The notes beneath the pieces were generated by a model. It was given only the letters and a program-made list of their open reading frames with translations. It had not been told where the DNA came from and made no database searches. From Eudorina sp. 2006-703-Eu-15 (Eukaryota > Chlorophyta > Chlorophyceae > Chlamydomonadales > Volvocaceae), in the NCBI GenBank assembly GCA_003117195.1, contig BDSI01000019.1, positions 124,001 to 188,000 of the forward strand: 64,000 bases of DNA. The letters run 5' to 3'. Below are positions 1 to 14,000 of this stretch, in pieces. The translations under genes and the position numbers were made by a program. Numbering within the stretch: the first letter of the stretch is position 1; the number at the start of each line of letters is the position of its first letter.

Positions 1-131
1 AAGGCATCCGGGGGAGGAGCTGTAGCGCCTGTTGCTGATGTAGGCCACGGTGCGAGTTGGGCCGCCGCAACGGACTGTTGTCGTTACCTCCGGAATAGGC
101 TGGGGCTCGCTCAAGGTTGGTGACACCGAAC
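1..131 (-). CDS. Last visible exon of the giant gene (open at window edge)
   Basis: After the acceptor gcgtgcag the frame set by phase 1 stays open to the window edge. It is rich in Pro/Thr/Ser/Arg (SVSPTLSEPQPIPEVTTT, then VRCGGPTRTVAYISNRR). No domain is recognised; it looks like a linker leading to further C-terminal sequence outside the window. Confidence 0.6.
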
Positions 132-1931
132 CTGCACGCACGCGGGATCACAATTAACAGTAAGTTACATCTGGGGCCTAGTGACGCGTGTCTCAGTCAA
201 GAGCGGCTGGCAGTCGTGTGAAGAGGGGCTGTAAATTTTGTATACCTGATTGCAAGGAACCATCAGGGCCATGTTAATAAATGTGCCTGATGCATGCTTT
301 GGGCATGTCTCCAGGCGTCAGACTAAGTATGGTTCGATTACTTGCACGTATACACGTGTGCTTCTACATGTCTCTTCTATACCTTTCCGCGCAGTGCCCT
401 TGCAGGATCTGTATGGGTATTTCAGCAAGCGATCATCAGGCTGCCTGGCATGATACAAACGTTTGAGCATCTGGGATGGATCCACACCACAGGTAGTCCT
501 TGCACCCTAGGAGTGCAACTGGTGTCACATACCTTTGGACGAACTGGCTGGCAACAACGTGAGGGAGTCCGGGTTGTAGAATTGCGCAGTGCTGATGGGT
601 CCCGAGAATGTGGTGCCGTCGGACAGGAGTGAGTACGTTCCCGTAGCAGTCTGAACGAAGAGATCATCGAACCCGTCTGCAGGGTGCAGGAAAGGCGGAT
701 CGACAACATAACAGTCGTAAGCACAACATAGCGGAAATCAACCATCAGAGCTGGTCACCCTTTTTGCGTGCTCGATCAATTTTTTGAGCTCTATCGTTCC
801 CCTATTTCCCCAAATTTCCGCTCCATGTGCTCAAACTCCCTGGCCGTCCTGAACTCGTGACTTGCGACTGCGGTGTTTCTAATACTATCATCGGTACAAG
901 TAGAGGTCGGCTTCCTCGAAGCCGGAAAAGGGCGGGGCCCCCTACAATCCGTACAGGCCGCTTGCTTTAGAACGAAAACTCTATTACCGCGCAACAGTGT
1001 GAGAGAGTGAAAGGTTACCATTGGGGGTGTCATTGAAGGTGTATTGGCGTGCATAGATTCACCAAGCCCAAACACGTCGGCAGCCCCGAAACCATCCTGC
1101 AGTACGCGCCGCCCGCGACGGCGGTCACCGTATCGTAACGCTAGACGCCTCTGCACTACCGCATCCGTCTGTCAAGCAGATGATCACATAGCAAGCTTGA
1201 AGCATTCTTGTTTTGCCCTGAAACTGTAGTTGTTTGGTCCGTTGGCAAGCATGCAGCCCTTCAGTTGCACGCCCGCAGCAGACGTGAACCTCTAAAGTTT
1301 GCTATCAATAGTTACATAGCAAGGGTTTAGGGTTTAGGGTTTAGGGTTTACCTCTAAAGGCAAGAGTTTAGGGTTTAGGGTTTACCTCTAAAGGCAAGAA
1401 CTGCGAAAAGAGACCTGGACTTCGGCCATCGGAACTGGAGAACTCGTTGGTACTCGGTATGCTATCCCTTTGCATCTTAGGGTTACGATTTAGGGGTTTA
1501 GGGTTTAGGTTTTAGGGTTTGATTCAATACATAATGTTAAATTGTATTCATCTAGCAAAACAGAAAGGCAAATCTTGGTGTTGGTGGCATCTTGATGTTC
1601 AAACATCAGAACACTATGGAAGTTCAATTTAGCACACGCCGCCCATTCTTAATCCAAGTATGCATCACGCGGCACCTGTTGCAACAAACACGAGCGCGAG
1701 AGGCGTTGGGTGGATGTTGACTCGGGTCCATGGAGACCGCGGAGCTTTACTTTGACCGTTTGTGCGCAAAGTATTTTTTTCAGCAAAACCAAGGATACCT
1801 TGCAATAGAGGACAATTAATATGACAAATATTGCGCATTAGTTTAGCGGATAATGAACGTTTTGCCGTTACCCCCCCCCCCACCCCCCCACCCCACCCCC
1901 ACCCCACACACACACACACCCCACCCCCCCC

Positions 1932-2029
<98 letters not shown>

Positions 2030-5000
2030 CATGGGCAATCCTAGGGGGCGGGGCCCCCCGAACGCGCTTCGCGCTGGGGCCCCGCCCAAAAATCGCGTGT
2101 CCGAAACAAAGGTCTATTGCAAGCACATATGTCGCACGCAATTCAATGTCTCACCGTTGTTCACGTCGACCACCTGGACCGAAGTCACATCACCAGACAG
2201 CACGCCCCAGGCGCCAAGGCCCGCGATGTGTACCCTCATATCCAGACGGCTGACACAGGCCAACTGGGCGTGAGGATTTCCTGTATATCCATCGCTTCCC
2301 ACGAAGCGGCCGATAAGCATAGCATAGATGGAGCTACATGTACCGGCGGGGAATATGGCTGGCGGAAGTACAGCATAGCTGAGCGGTGTGGGTGGACTGA
2401 CTGCGACGAAAACATTGAAGACGTCTACTTTGCTGTCCGTTCGGGAGCGATACACGATGAGAATGTCAGTTATGTTGTTTCCTGCAAACATACCCATATT
2501 AACCATACGGGATGACTCATTTCGAGATTGGGTTGATGACAACGAATGCGCAGACTACCGCGCGTCCATCATGACATAGCTTAGTGTGTAGTGTGTCCGA
2601 CCCTTTAAATAAATATATGCGCGTGAATAAACAGCAACATAAATGATAGTAGTGGAATGAACAAGGTTTACGTAAAAAACGACAACACTCAATAGCATTA
2701 ATAATAGGTATGATAAACCTAGAAACCCTAAGATGATAACACAAGGATAACGACAAGGTAATAATTATGATAATGATAAATTGCAATAATGATAATATAT
2801 ACAATATCGCTGTACATGCACGTCACCAATTTTACGAAGGCGTGTTATGTAAGAAGGATAATAGCTCACCACCCATATCGCTTGCCAGGATGAAGCAGTC
2901 GACTCCGATCATGGTGCACCTGCACATGGTTCACATGTACAGTACAGGAAAACAGAAGTCATGGGAAACGATGTATTATGACAAGTCCAACGAAAACAGT
3001 ATTTTTCAGACCTTAATACTATTGTCGTATGCCTAAAGATACAGAACGTACGTACCCAATAACCGGCTCCTCTAGCCATGTGACGCCATCACCATCTGCA
3101 TCATCAATAAAAGCTGTTTGGCGGTTGCTTGTGTAGTACGCCAGTCGCAGCTGGTCCCTGTCGTAGAATACGACATCCGCTGCACCATCACCGGTTACAT
3201 CGATAAACATCTGGACTCTCCGTGTGTTGTTGCTCAAGTCTAACATGACGGCTTCGTCGTTGATGGTCGATAGATCAAGCCACGGCGCCAGCGCTCGGAA
3301 TGTGCCAGCACCAGAGCATTTTGACACCTGTGTACAGCGTCAACACATGTTGAGGTGAAATTGCCAAGGAATGGCCCATCCCGCCGTGTGATGTTATCAC
3401 GCACATGACAAACAAAATTACACGCAGGTGTTCATGGACGGACTGCCTATACAACCGAGCATTTTGTGCCTCACAGGTTTTTGCCACGCACACGCCACAG
3501 AATCAGTATAGTGGCCGAAGGCATGCGGAATGCTGCGGACGCAATGCATGGCAATCCATGGCCACAGTCCTTTCCGAAGACTTTCCATGTTCGCGTACCA
3601 TAATGGTGTCTTCACGAATCGCCAGCAAATCGTCACAGCCGTCTCCCGTGACATCCTGGAGGATCGTGATTAACAAACACATTTATGTGATAGGGTTAGG
3701 GTTTCAAGTAAAATTAATGAAAGGGGGCCCCGCCGTTCGTCCAGCCTTGAAGAAGCCGGCCACCTACTTGTCCTCAAAACAAAAGCCCCAACAAAGAATT
3801 TCCTTGCATGATGTCCCGGGGGGGGAGCGCTTCCCGGGCGAACGGGGGGGGCAGCGGGCCTGGACAGCAGGCCGCGGCCAACAAACGGCTGCGAAGGGCC
3901 GATAGGCGGCGCCGCCGGCCGGCCGCCACACGGCCGGATGGTCACACAACCCGCCAAGCCAAGTACCACACACCCCCGCCGCCACGCCCCGCCGCACCGC
4001 TGAGGGAAGGGGAGCCAACCGCCGCACAGGCCAACGATGGGGGCCTAACGGGCGGGGTGGACCCACTGGAGGAGTACCCCAGACGGAATGGGTAGACAGC
4101 AGGGGTGGACGAACAGACGGGTCGCCGGGCGGATCTCCACCAAGGAGCACCCCACACGGATCAGCACACGGCCGAACGGGGGGGCAGCCGGCCTTGACAG
4201 CAGGCCGCGGCCAACAAACGGCAACGAATGGCCGATAGGCGGCGCCGCTGGGGCCATCAGGGGCCGGGGCCATTGCACGGCCGACTTGCCATACGGGCGC
4301 GACAAACGGCCGCGAAGGGCCGCCCCAAGGGCCGAAGGGCCGCCCGGCCGCATGGGCGGATCGGCGGACAGGATGGGAGGCCGCACGCGAGGACACGGCC
4401 GATGGGCACGGGACGGAGGCACCGGGGATGGCAGGGCCGGGGGAGACCCCGGGACGAACGCGGGACTGGTGGCGGCTACTACGCACAGGGGCCCGGCAGG
4501 GCTGACGGACCAACGCGACGGACCCCCGACACAGATTACCACGGGGCATGGGGGACCACCGCACGAATGGATGGATGGAGGGACCACCGCACGAATGGAT
4601 GGATGGAGGGGCGGGGAACGCACGAGAGGCGCACAGGTGAACCGCCGCACGGACGCATAGGCAGACAGGGGGGACCACCGCACGGACGCATAGGCAGACA
4701 GGGGGGACCACCGCACGGACGCATAGGCAGACAGGGGGGACCACCGCACGGACGCATAGGCAGACAGGGGGGACCACCGCACGGACGAAGGGATGACACA
4801 CGAATGGATGGGTGGAGGGGCGGATGCGGGCACAGCCGGGAGGAACACACGCACGGACGACTGACGGACGCGGGGGAGCAGCCAGGAGCGAGGGGCTGAG
4901 GGAAGGGGAGCAAACCGCCGCACAGGCCAACGGGGGGACGGAGGCATAGCGGCACGGGAGCGATGGGGGGCTAACCGGCGAATGGGATGAATGGCTACAC

Positions 5001-8000
5001 AGCAGGGGTGGACGAGCAGACGAACACCCCACACAGACACTCCACATCTCTCATTGCACTGCCAGATGGCCACACGGGCGGATGGGCCAACGGCCACATG
5101 GGCGGATAGGATGACAGGGGCACGGGAGGATGGGAGGAGCGGCCGCCTGGAGGCCGCACGCTAGCACGGCCAAACCGCGGGCTTCCCGGGCTGGATCGTG
5201 GACGAGGACACGGCCGATGGGCACACAAATCGGCAAACGGAGGGACGGAGGCACGGGGGATGGAAGGGCCGGGGGAGACCCCGGGAGGAACGACCGACCG
5301 GATGGCAGGTTCGGGGGACACGGGGGCCGATGCGTCGACTGGGGAACCCCGGGACGGGCGGATCGGTGAATGGGCGGACAGGGGGACGCGCAAAGGAGGG
5401 GCGAGGGGCTGGCGGGGGACGGCTTAACCGCTAGATCGTGAATGAGGACACGGCCGATAGGCACACAAATGGGCGGACGGGGGGACGGAGAGACCCCGGG
5501 AGGAACGCGGGGGGGAGAGATCGGTGATCGGCCGGGAAGGGGGACAGCGGCACGGAGCCACCCCAGGATCACCAGCAGCAACAAGCGGAGGATCACGGCG
5601 TGATCGGAGGACCGCCGCGATGGCAGGTTCGGTGGATGGATGGACGGCTGGACGCCCGACAGGCACGCGCAACGCAAACCACAATCATCAGCGGACAGGC
5701 AATGATTACCACAGCAATGATTACCACGTGGCATGGATCATGCCGTACAGTACGGTTCACCACTGTACGGCACTGTACGGCTCGCCCGCAGTGCCTTCAG
5801 CTTCCCCAAGCCACAGGGTACGGCGCTGGATCCAAACCACGTCCACACCCACCCGCATCACATCCCCCTCCCCCATCGCCCTCCGCACCACCTTTGCGAG
5901 TCGTTTCGCAACCCCCCGGGACATGCAATGCGCCAGCATTGCTTACTATGCTCGCTTTAGACGAATAAAAGCGAGCACCAGTGGGCGGTTGCCGCCTTAC
6001 TTCTCTCCCATCATAGCACATCTGAAAACAAGACGCTATTCGCAATCATGTTCCAATAGCGACTATACCCGTTACACGCCACACATGTGCACCAAACATG
6101 TGCACGACGGGGAATTACTGATCAACATCTACAAAGCCTATTTTACGTTTCTACATTTGTATAAATAATATTTTAATGCGTGATCAACCACGACATGCAT
6201 ATACAGTATAGCACTTATGGCAGACACCAGTACTTTTAACTCTTGAATTAAATTCTTGAATTGTTCGTGAAACACAGGTTGTTTGTACGCGTCCCTATCC
6301 GTCCCGCACCATGACCTACGTACCGCCAAAAGCAGGATGTCGGGGCTGTTGTCCATAACGCCGAAGGAAACAGCAGCATTTGATTGGAAGGTACTGCTCC
6401 AAGGACGGCTCAGTGCAACGTGTCCAACAAGCATTCCATCATTTGTGTACGATGCCAATAAAACGTCCTGTCGTACATACAAAGTGGCAGGGCAACCTGA
6501 CGGATTTGCATCGAGCCAAGCGAAGCTGGAACGGGCACATATTCTTTGCGGTTTAAGCAAGGGCAGTTGCATGGGCATGATTAGGTTAAGGTGTGCTCCT
6601 CCTTTCTCAACTGCCATGCAATTAATATCATTTGAATACTGTACCTGCAGGCCGCTGTTTGTCTGAGGTGTGGGGCTGAGCCTGCCAACAAGCATACTCG
6701 TGACTTCGGGATCGGGCGGAAGCAAAATGCCCTCCAACCAGGGGTCGCTGCATAACGAACTTGATGGTGAGAATGATACCAAGGGATCTGCGTACAGTGC
6801 CATGAACCACAGTGCGTGCAATCGTCAACTGAATGAAAAACAAGCGATGCGGAAGGATTTGCAAATAGAAGAATGATACTAGTAACCGTCTCACAAAAGC
6901 AGATATGTGGATGTGTGTAAGCGGGATTGCGCTGAGGATATTATGTTCATAAACTATCTTCTGTCAGGGCCTATATCAACATGTGATATTACACTCTACG
7001 GGTCGTGTTACACGCGTCTTACAACATGATCACGAGTCTTACTGGAGTAGCACTTCACAACGAGTGAAGACAGTTGACAAGCGCCCGTGACAGTGAAGTC
7101 CATTGCGCAATCCGCAATGTTCACTTCGTCGCCCTTGCAGCGCACTGAGCCAATCCTCGGCGCAGGCGACCCCGAAGGCACCGTTGCAGCTCTCAGGCTC
7201 GCTCCCTTGCTGACAGACGTTGGGAATCCCAGCTGCCTGTTGTGGTGAACAGATACATATATACCGCATGCATTCGTTACAGAGTGATGTTGCCCAGCGC
7301 AAGGGTACGCAGATATAGAAAGTGCCCGCCATGTCGACCGATTGTCCCGCAGGTGCGCATGATATATACCTTTTATATGAGTACCGACCTGCATATGACC
7401 ATAGCGGTATCAGTTGACGGAGCGCCCGTGCACTGCGCAATCCTGTACCAGCCGTCTGCCAGGTAGACCTCTGTGCACAAGCACGAAACAAGATATCACC
7501 AGCATCATGTCATCGTGAGTGAGCAGCAGGCCTTCAGCATTCTGGCACGCACTTGACTTCCGCAAGACCATACTGATCAACCAGCTCGATCTTAAGAATC
7601 TAAATGAAACACTTCATCGATGTATTCCGGCCGAAATAACGAGTAGAGCTCCCGACATAAGGATTGTGCCTCACCTACACGACCCTCGGTTGGCGTCGGA
7701 TTGGATGCAAGGCGCAGAGTGTAATCTGAATGGGGAGGTGGTGAAATGCACAGATCGTCACAACGAGGTTCACAGGATCAAACATCGTGGTATTTGACAC
7801 ACAAAAAGCAGGGAACCAGCCAACGATTCACATACAATCATCAGTTGGCTGCTGGTCATATATTTTCATTCGTTCCTGCAGAATAATTCGCATAGCGACG
7901 TATCCCTTTTAACAATGTCCATGTGCCCAAGATTAAACGTCAGTAACAAAGACTTGAATGGTTTGGTTTGCTTTTTATTTGAATTTAGCTCTTGCATTAA

Positions 8001-11000
8001 TTTCTCTTACCAGGAATGGTGCAGCTGACACCAACGGCACTGGCAGACGCCTGATCTGGAGGCAAGATCACGCGCGAGCACTGACCGATGTTCTCCTCGT
8101 TCCCCCGGCACCGGATTGCGCCGAGCTTGGTCACCGTGCCGTTACCGTTTCCGAAATTAATGGTGGACTGAGAAATGGCACGAGGCTCTGCGCACAAAGA
8201 TAACAAGGACAGCACGTAATGGAAATCTGGAAAGCGAAGATTTATTACGCCATGCTAAGCAAACATTGCTAAGACAACTTTCAGACGGTGCTTTCCGTTT
8301 TCCATAAGCGTCATAACAACTCCGTACACTACGGTTTGTCCTGATTCGAGACCAACATTACTGATTCACGGTCCCCTGTTTCAAAGAATTGTCAAAGAAC
8401 TCGAAGCCTATCCGTGGTTGTTTCAATCATTTCCCTTCAGAAGCTATCGACGTATGGTTGCGTGGAAGTGTTTTGTGGTATCATGGCCCTTGGTAGAGTA
8501 GGGTCCCAAGGAGCTTTTCAATGTTGCCCTTGAAAATCACGGTGTATGCAAGCATGGCAGTGCTCGCCGACCACGATAAAACGATACGTGGATGATCGGG
8601 AACCGAGTATTACGTAAAATGGTGACATAACAATAGTTTGGGGCGCTCCGCGTAATTTATAGCGTTAATCGTGAAGTTTCCATCCCTATTGAACGGATTC
8701 CCAATGCTAGTCTTCCACAATTACACTGACAAGATATGCGTGTTACCTGTTAGTGGCATGCCGAGTTGCCGGCTGCATTACATTTGAGAGAAGGGCAGCG
8801 AGGGAACGAAATTGGCCGTTTGAACAGAAGGATGACCATTCCAGCCAACCAGACAAGCTACAAACCAGCCGTCGATTGACCAGACCACGAACATACCCTT
8901 GCATGGCACATGCTCATGTCTTATCACATGTCGATAACCAAGCTGCTAATGTTCCTACGTAGTTTGTTAACGCCGGACATGTTGGTGTCGGCAGCTGACG
9001 CGGCATTATACAATCCCTCAGCCATCTCTAAAACCACCAGTCGATGACCTGGGGGGCGCATACCCCGATGATATAAATGATATCGACTGGTGGGCGCATA
9101 CCCCGATGATATTAATAATTACCCCGTTGAACTCTAATACTATCCCGGAATAATTGTATTGAAGGAATTAATAATCAGACAGGTGATGTCTGTCCTGCAG
9201 CCCATGCCAAGAAAAGGACGAGGATTTGTGAGTAGCTTACCATACAACGCGCGCCTCGTCTTGTCCAAAACCAGCCTCGGCAACGTTGCTCCAGCTGTGG
9301 ATGGACAATACAGCGAAACATCAAACTTATACATACAGACCCGCACCGCAGCAGCCAATGGCCTATCGAGCAGGGCTCCGAAACAAATGTAACACCACTT
9401 TATTCATGGATCTATAAATATTGGCATATGGGTATAATCATTATGATTAGTGGCCCTTACCTTCCCTGTACGAAGACCTCCAGGCGGCCTGTTGCTGACG
9501 AAACCTTTCCTCCTGATATCAGACGGATGCTGAACTCCGGTTCATAGCAAGATACACCGACAACATTGCTCTTCGTGCAAGTGCCGCCAGTTGACGGGGC
9601 CGACTGCAGATAGGGAAGGATAGCGCAGAGTTGATCTGGCAATATAATTGTTGACCACGCAGAAATTACAGTCGCAACTCTGCTTGCGAGGAAAGCCTCC
9701 AAAAATAAGCGATTTATTTATTTATTTATTTACTTATTTTGAGCAGCTCCGCATACAACCTGCACAGCCTACCAACGAGGCGAAATCACATACCATGGGG
9801 CAGTACAAGAAGGCCATCTCGGTGCCTTCGCAGTTGACATTAGTTGCGCCAACGTTCAGGTCGTACGCCAAGAATGAGTCATCCGGCGTGTATCCTTTCT
9901 TGTACTTTCTAGAGGCGTCCATGATGGCTGTCGCGCGACCTCTGGGCAGGCCTAGGGTCCCGCAGGCGACTGACGCATCCGCATCACCAAATCCATCTCT
10001 GCGGACACCGATGGAAAGGAGTGCCACAGATTTTACATTACTGTCCCTAGCAATTCCTGAAGAAAGCATGACAAAGCACGAAAGCTCGAAAGCGAGAGGA
10101 CCCGACAGGGGCTTCACGTTTTTGCTTTCTTTCTGCCTTCTGCTTTCTTGGGGCTAGGGGGAGAACCCCGTGTTTGTGTCACACATACAAGCAATCCTCC
10201 GATGCGCGGATACTCAGGCACGCAGCTAGATAGCAAAGCAGCCAGAACCCCTAGCGGGTGCCGAAGACGGGAACCCCAACCGGTACTCGAAGAGCATTAA
10301 GTAGGGAACTGGGTGCGAACAGCTACAGCCTGCCTGCAGCCCTCTGTCACACAGCAAGCACACCTCGCTAGCTGACCCTGTACGGCATGCTCCGGCATGC
10401 ATGACCGAGTGTGTGAGAGCACCCCGAGCACGCCCGATGAATTGCCACATGCGCAGGGAACCCACTCGGTACTCAGAGAGTATGATGCGTGTCAGCTCAG
10501 CATGTCATCAATGCGGATTAAGGCAGCGACAGACCTCCAACAACCTGCGACCTGAGCTAATTTGGTAAAACCGGTAACAGTGTGTTGGCCCAATGCCTGG
10601 CGACGTGGACGGCTTGCTCTTGCAAGCTTGGTACCTGATCATTCGCGGCATTAGCTTTTAGGTCAAGGCATCGTTCGCGTAGCTATGCCCCAAAAATTAT
10701 TATGCCATACACGCAATGATGGATTGGTGCTGTTGCTGCCGTCTTGCATCCCAGCAAAACGAGTACTAACGGGTGCACGCCCCTAACAGTCGAACTTACG
10801 CGCAGACCGTCTGCCAGCCCGACGAGGTACTTCTTTGAATCTCCAGCCGGCCTTCATACACCCTTGCTCCAGGCGCCGCGAATTCATTCACTATTCGTAC
10901 ACCTGCACTCCAATCCAGGACGCGGCATTTTGCGACGACGACATGACGGGCAGCATTACATGCGATCATCTGATGCATTCATTGTTTCGTCATCAATAAT

Positions 11001-14000
11001 ACTACAGGCATCTGATGCTGGTATCAAAACCAGGAAGTGACGATAGATGACGTATGGGTTGAATCGAATCAGCAATGCCCGAAGGACTGCATGCGTAAGC
11101 GCGTGAAAGAGCGTCAGCATTGATGGTGATGGAGGCCACCACCCCAGTCAACACTCAGTTGCCAGACACCAGCTGTTCTCCAACCCGCACGCACCCAACC
11201 CGCACCAAACCCGCACACGACCAGTTGCAATGTCAGTATGGTCATAATTTCCATTAGAACTATATATGTTTCGTAATGTTCCGTAATGTCCCATAATGAC
11301 CCGAATGATGTACCATGAAAACCTCGATTTATATGGCGGGAGAGCCCCTCTGACGATAACTCGTGACGATAACTCGTACGACAACTCGCGCAATGACTCG
11401 TACGATAATGTGTCCGAACGTTCCCAGATTAGCTCTAGGTTACCGACCTGCACCAGCGCTGGATGCAGCTGACGAGGCGCTCGCCAGCTTCACATACAAG
11501 CATCCGCCCGTGAAGTTCAGGTTGATATTGGATCGGCTCTTGATAAAACCCAGTCGGTTAAAAGACTGGCATCGATCATCGTTGTTGCAGGCCGTTGCCG
11601 CATCCCAGAGGTTAACACGCGCGAGATCATCTCCGGCGTGATCGACATCCGGAAAGGAGGCGTAGCCGGGAACAGCCGAGCAGACTGCGTGCCGGTGATA
11701 CATGGAACAAAGGCACAAAATAAGTGAAGACGACAGGCCGAAGACAGGACGCACTTGTCGTCGAAGCCCGCTTTCAAGGTGCGTAAACTGGAGAGCAATA
11801 CACAGGATGAGACCCTGTACAGGGACCGGAAGGCAACCGCAGTGACGCAATATTCGCCAAGGCACGCAGGGTGCTTGACACAACTCCCGTCCTTTCCGAA
11901 TCATCAGCTGCTCATATTACTTGATTACCTGCACGTGCACTGTTCACGCTTGTTGATTTTACCCAAAAGCACCCTCCCAGGTAGCCAGCAGTAATGGTCG
12001 CTTTTGTCTTCAACCAGCCGTCCTTGTTAAAGCCGACACATGCGGGATTGCTGCTGCACATCGAAGGAGCGTTGCGATATCCCACACGCCCCGGAATGTC
12101 GTCTTCGGGATGGTCCACGTTTCCAAAGGCGACATACCCAGGAAAATCGGGACACCCTGGAAGTACATAATACAGACACCGGCACAGCCAGACATCCGGG
12201 CACCAAGTGGGCGAACCGCGCAACGAAAGAAATGCACAGGTCGAAAAATGGGTCCTACATGGGTCCTGCATGGGACCCACATGGGACCTACATAGAGAGA
12301 TTTCTGGACAAACAAGCGATATCTCGACGCATCTGGTGACGATTGGTCACGATACCGGCACATGCACAATCACAGACGACAAGTACAGTCTGCAGCTAAG
12401 AAACGTAGAAACGTTACCGAAAGTAGTTGTATGCGTCAGATCGTGCGTGTACGGAAATGGTACGCAGTAACTAATATCCCCCGTACTGTACAAGCCTCTC
12501 TGCCTAGTTGGCGCTTTTAGGACCAACACGTACATCCACGAGCGGCTTCCAGATTTTGATACCTCTCCTTCACATACCTGCGTGGACAACGAAACAACAT
12601 TATAAGGTCAGTTCCATTTAATTTCAAGTCTTGGGCGCCGCAGTCCAACATGTTCAGCTGAGAGTAACTCAGAGTAACTCATTCATGTAGGTGCGGCGGC
12701 AGAATGAATAAACGGAGATAGTAAGTGAAGCCTGCTGGATTCGCGTGATTCCCGACATGGCCACGGTGCATAGGGTTTAGGGTTCATGGTGCGCAGGGGG
12801 ATAAGGTATCATCGCTTCTGAATGATTATAATGCTTTATTTAAATGGTACTCCAATTTGCAAATGTACACCAAGCTCTTTGGTGCTTACAGGCATTGACC
12901 GGTCGAGTTGCGAGTGATGGCAGCGGATGTCTTAATCCATCTGGCATCGTTGAGGGCGACACAGGCAGTATTACTGTTGCACGCCGATACTGCTTGTGCA
13001 AAGGTGGGGTAGGCGCTCCCAATGTCGTCACCGTAGTGATCTACGTCTGGATAGACAACGTAGCCAGGAACTTGCCGACAGACTGGTTGGTTGGGCATGA
13101 AAATGGGAAGTCACACACGCGGCGGGTACACGACAGTGATTTCGCAAGCTGGTGTTGCAACAGACAGGCAATCAATCAGAAAACACAAACGGCTGTGCCT
13201 GGGCGGCTTCCTTGCGGCCATGTTCATTACGGAATACGTCAGCTTAGATAACACCAGTTGCAGGCATGCACACAAGGCTGATGTTCCTCCGCCCCTGCCA
13301 CATACACACAGCAGACACAGAAGCATGCTGTCAGGTAGGAAGCCACGCATATTACGCTCAATGTATGCGCACGAACGAGGACAAACAATGGCATCTTCCT
13401 AGCTACATACCTGCACCCGTGTCACGCTCATTTGCATCCCTGACATACAAGCAGCTACCGAGAGATTGCAGGTTGATAGTTGCCCGGCTCTTCAGAACAC
13501 CAATACGGTTGAAGGCGACGCATCCGCTGGTCGTGTCGCAGGTCGTGGGCGCATTCTGGAACGACACACGATTTATCTCGTCGCCCGAATGATCCACGTC
13601 TGGATACACGATGTAGCCGGGCACCTCGGGGCACACTGCGGTTGGGAAACGGATGCGGTCCTATGGTCCCAGAAACGCCCGGATTTATGGGGTACGATAA
13701 ACTGACGTTTGACGTGCTCCAATTGATTCGGTGTTGCGTTCTCGTTGACCCAGGACATGTCTAGGAAATCAATCTTGGTTACACACTATTCCCCCTTTTC
13801 CATTCTTCTTGTTCATGCCGGACAACGCGTAGCGAAGTACCTGTGGCCCCAAGTAGTGCAAATCTTAGCAAACGTACCTGGACCAGCTTCGACTACGCTT
13901 TCCTGCTTTACATAAAAGCAGCCTCCCAACAGCTGACCAGTGATGGTCGCGTTCGTCTTGATCCAGCCGCCCCGATTAAACGCAACACAGGCCGGGTTCC

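Larger units (their letters stand above)
895..2095 (+). mobile_element. Hairpin-ended non-autonomous element, copy 1 (expanded by telomere and CA repeats)
   Basis: Left end ACAAGTAGAGGTCGGCTTCC with hairpin GGCTTCctcGAAGCC, right end CGCGCTTCGCGCTGGGGCCCCGCCCAAAA. Homologous along its length to 14320-15345. Lengthened by TTTAGGG-type insertions near 1322-1398 and 1478-1520 and by a long CA tract. No coding capacity. It lies in an intron of the giant gene. Both ends carry GGGCGGGGCCCC in opposite orientation, but there is no simple long terminal inverted repeat, so the class is open (Helitron-like or a deleted DNA transposon). Confidence 0.65.

Noticed and set aside
1665..2253. Cys-Val and His-Thr repeat frames
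   Set aside because: Translations of a CA microsatellite inside a mobile element.
3764..5734. Several long Arg/Pro/Cys-rich frames on both strands
   Set aside because: They follow the GC-rich minisatellite composition, break at repeat edges and lie inside an intron with matched phase-0 splice sites.
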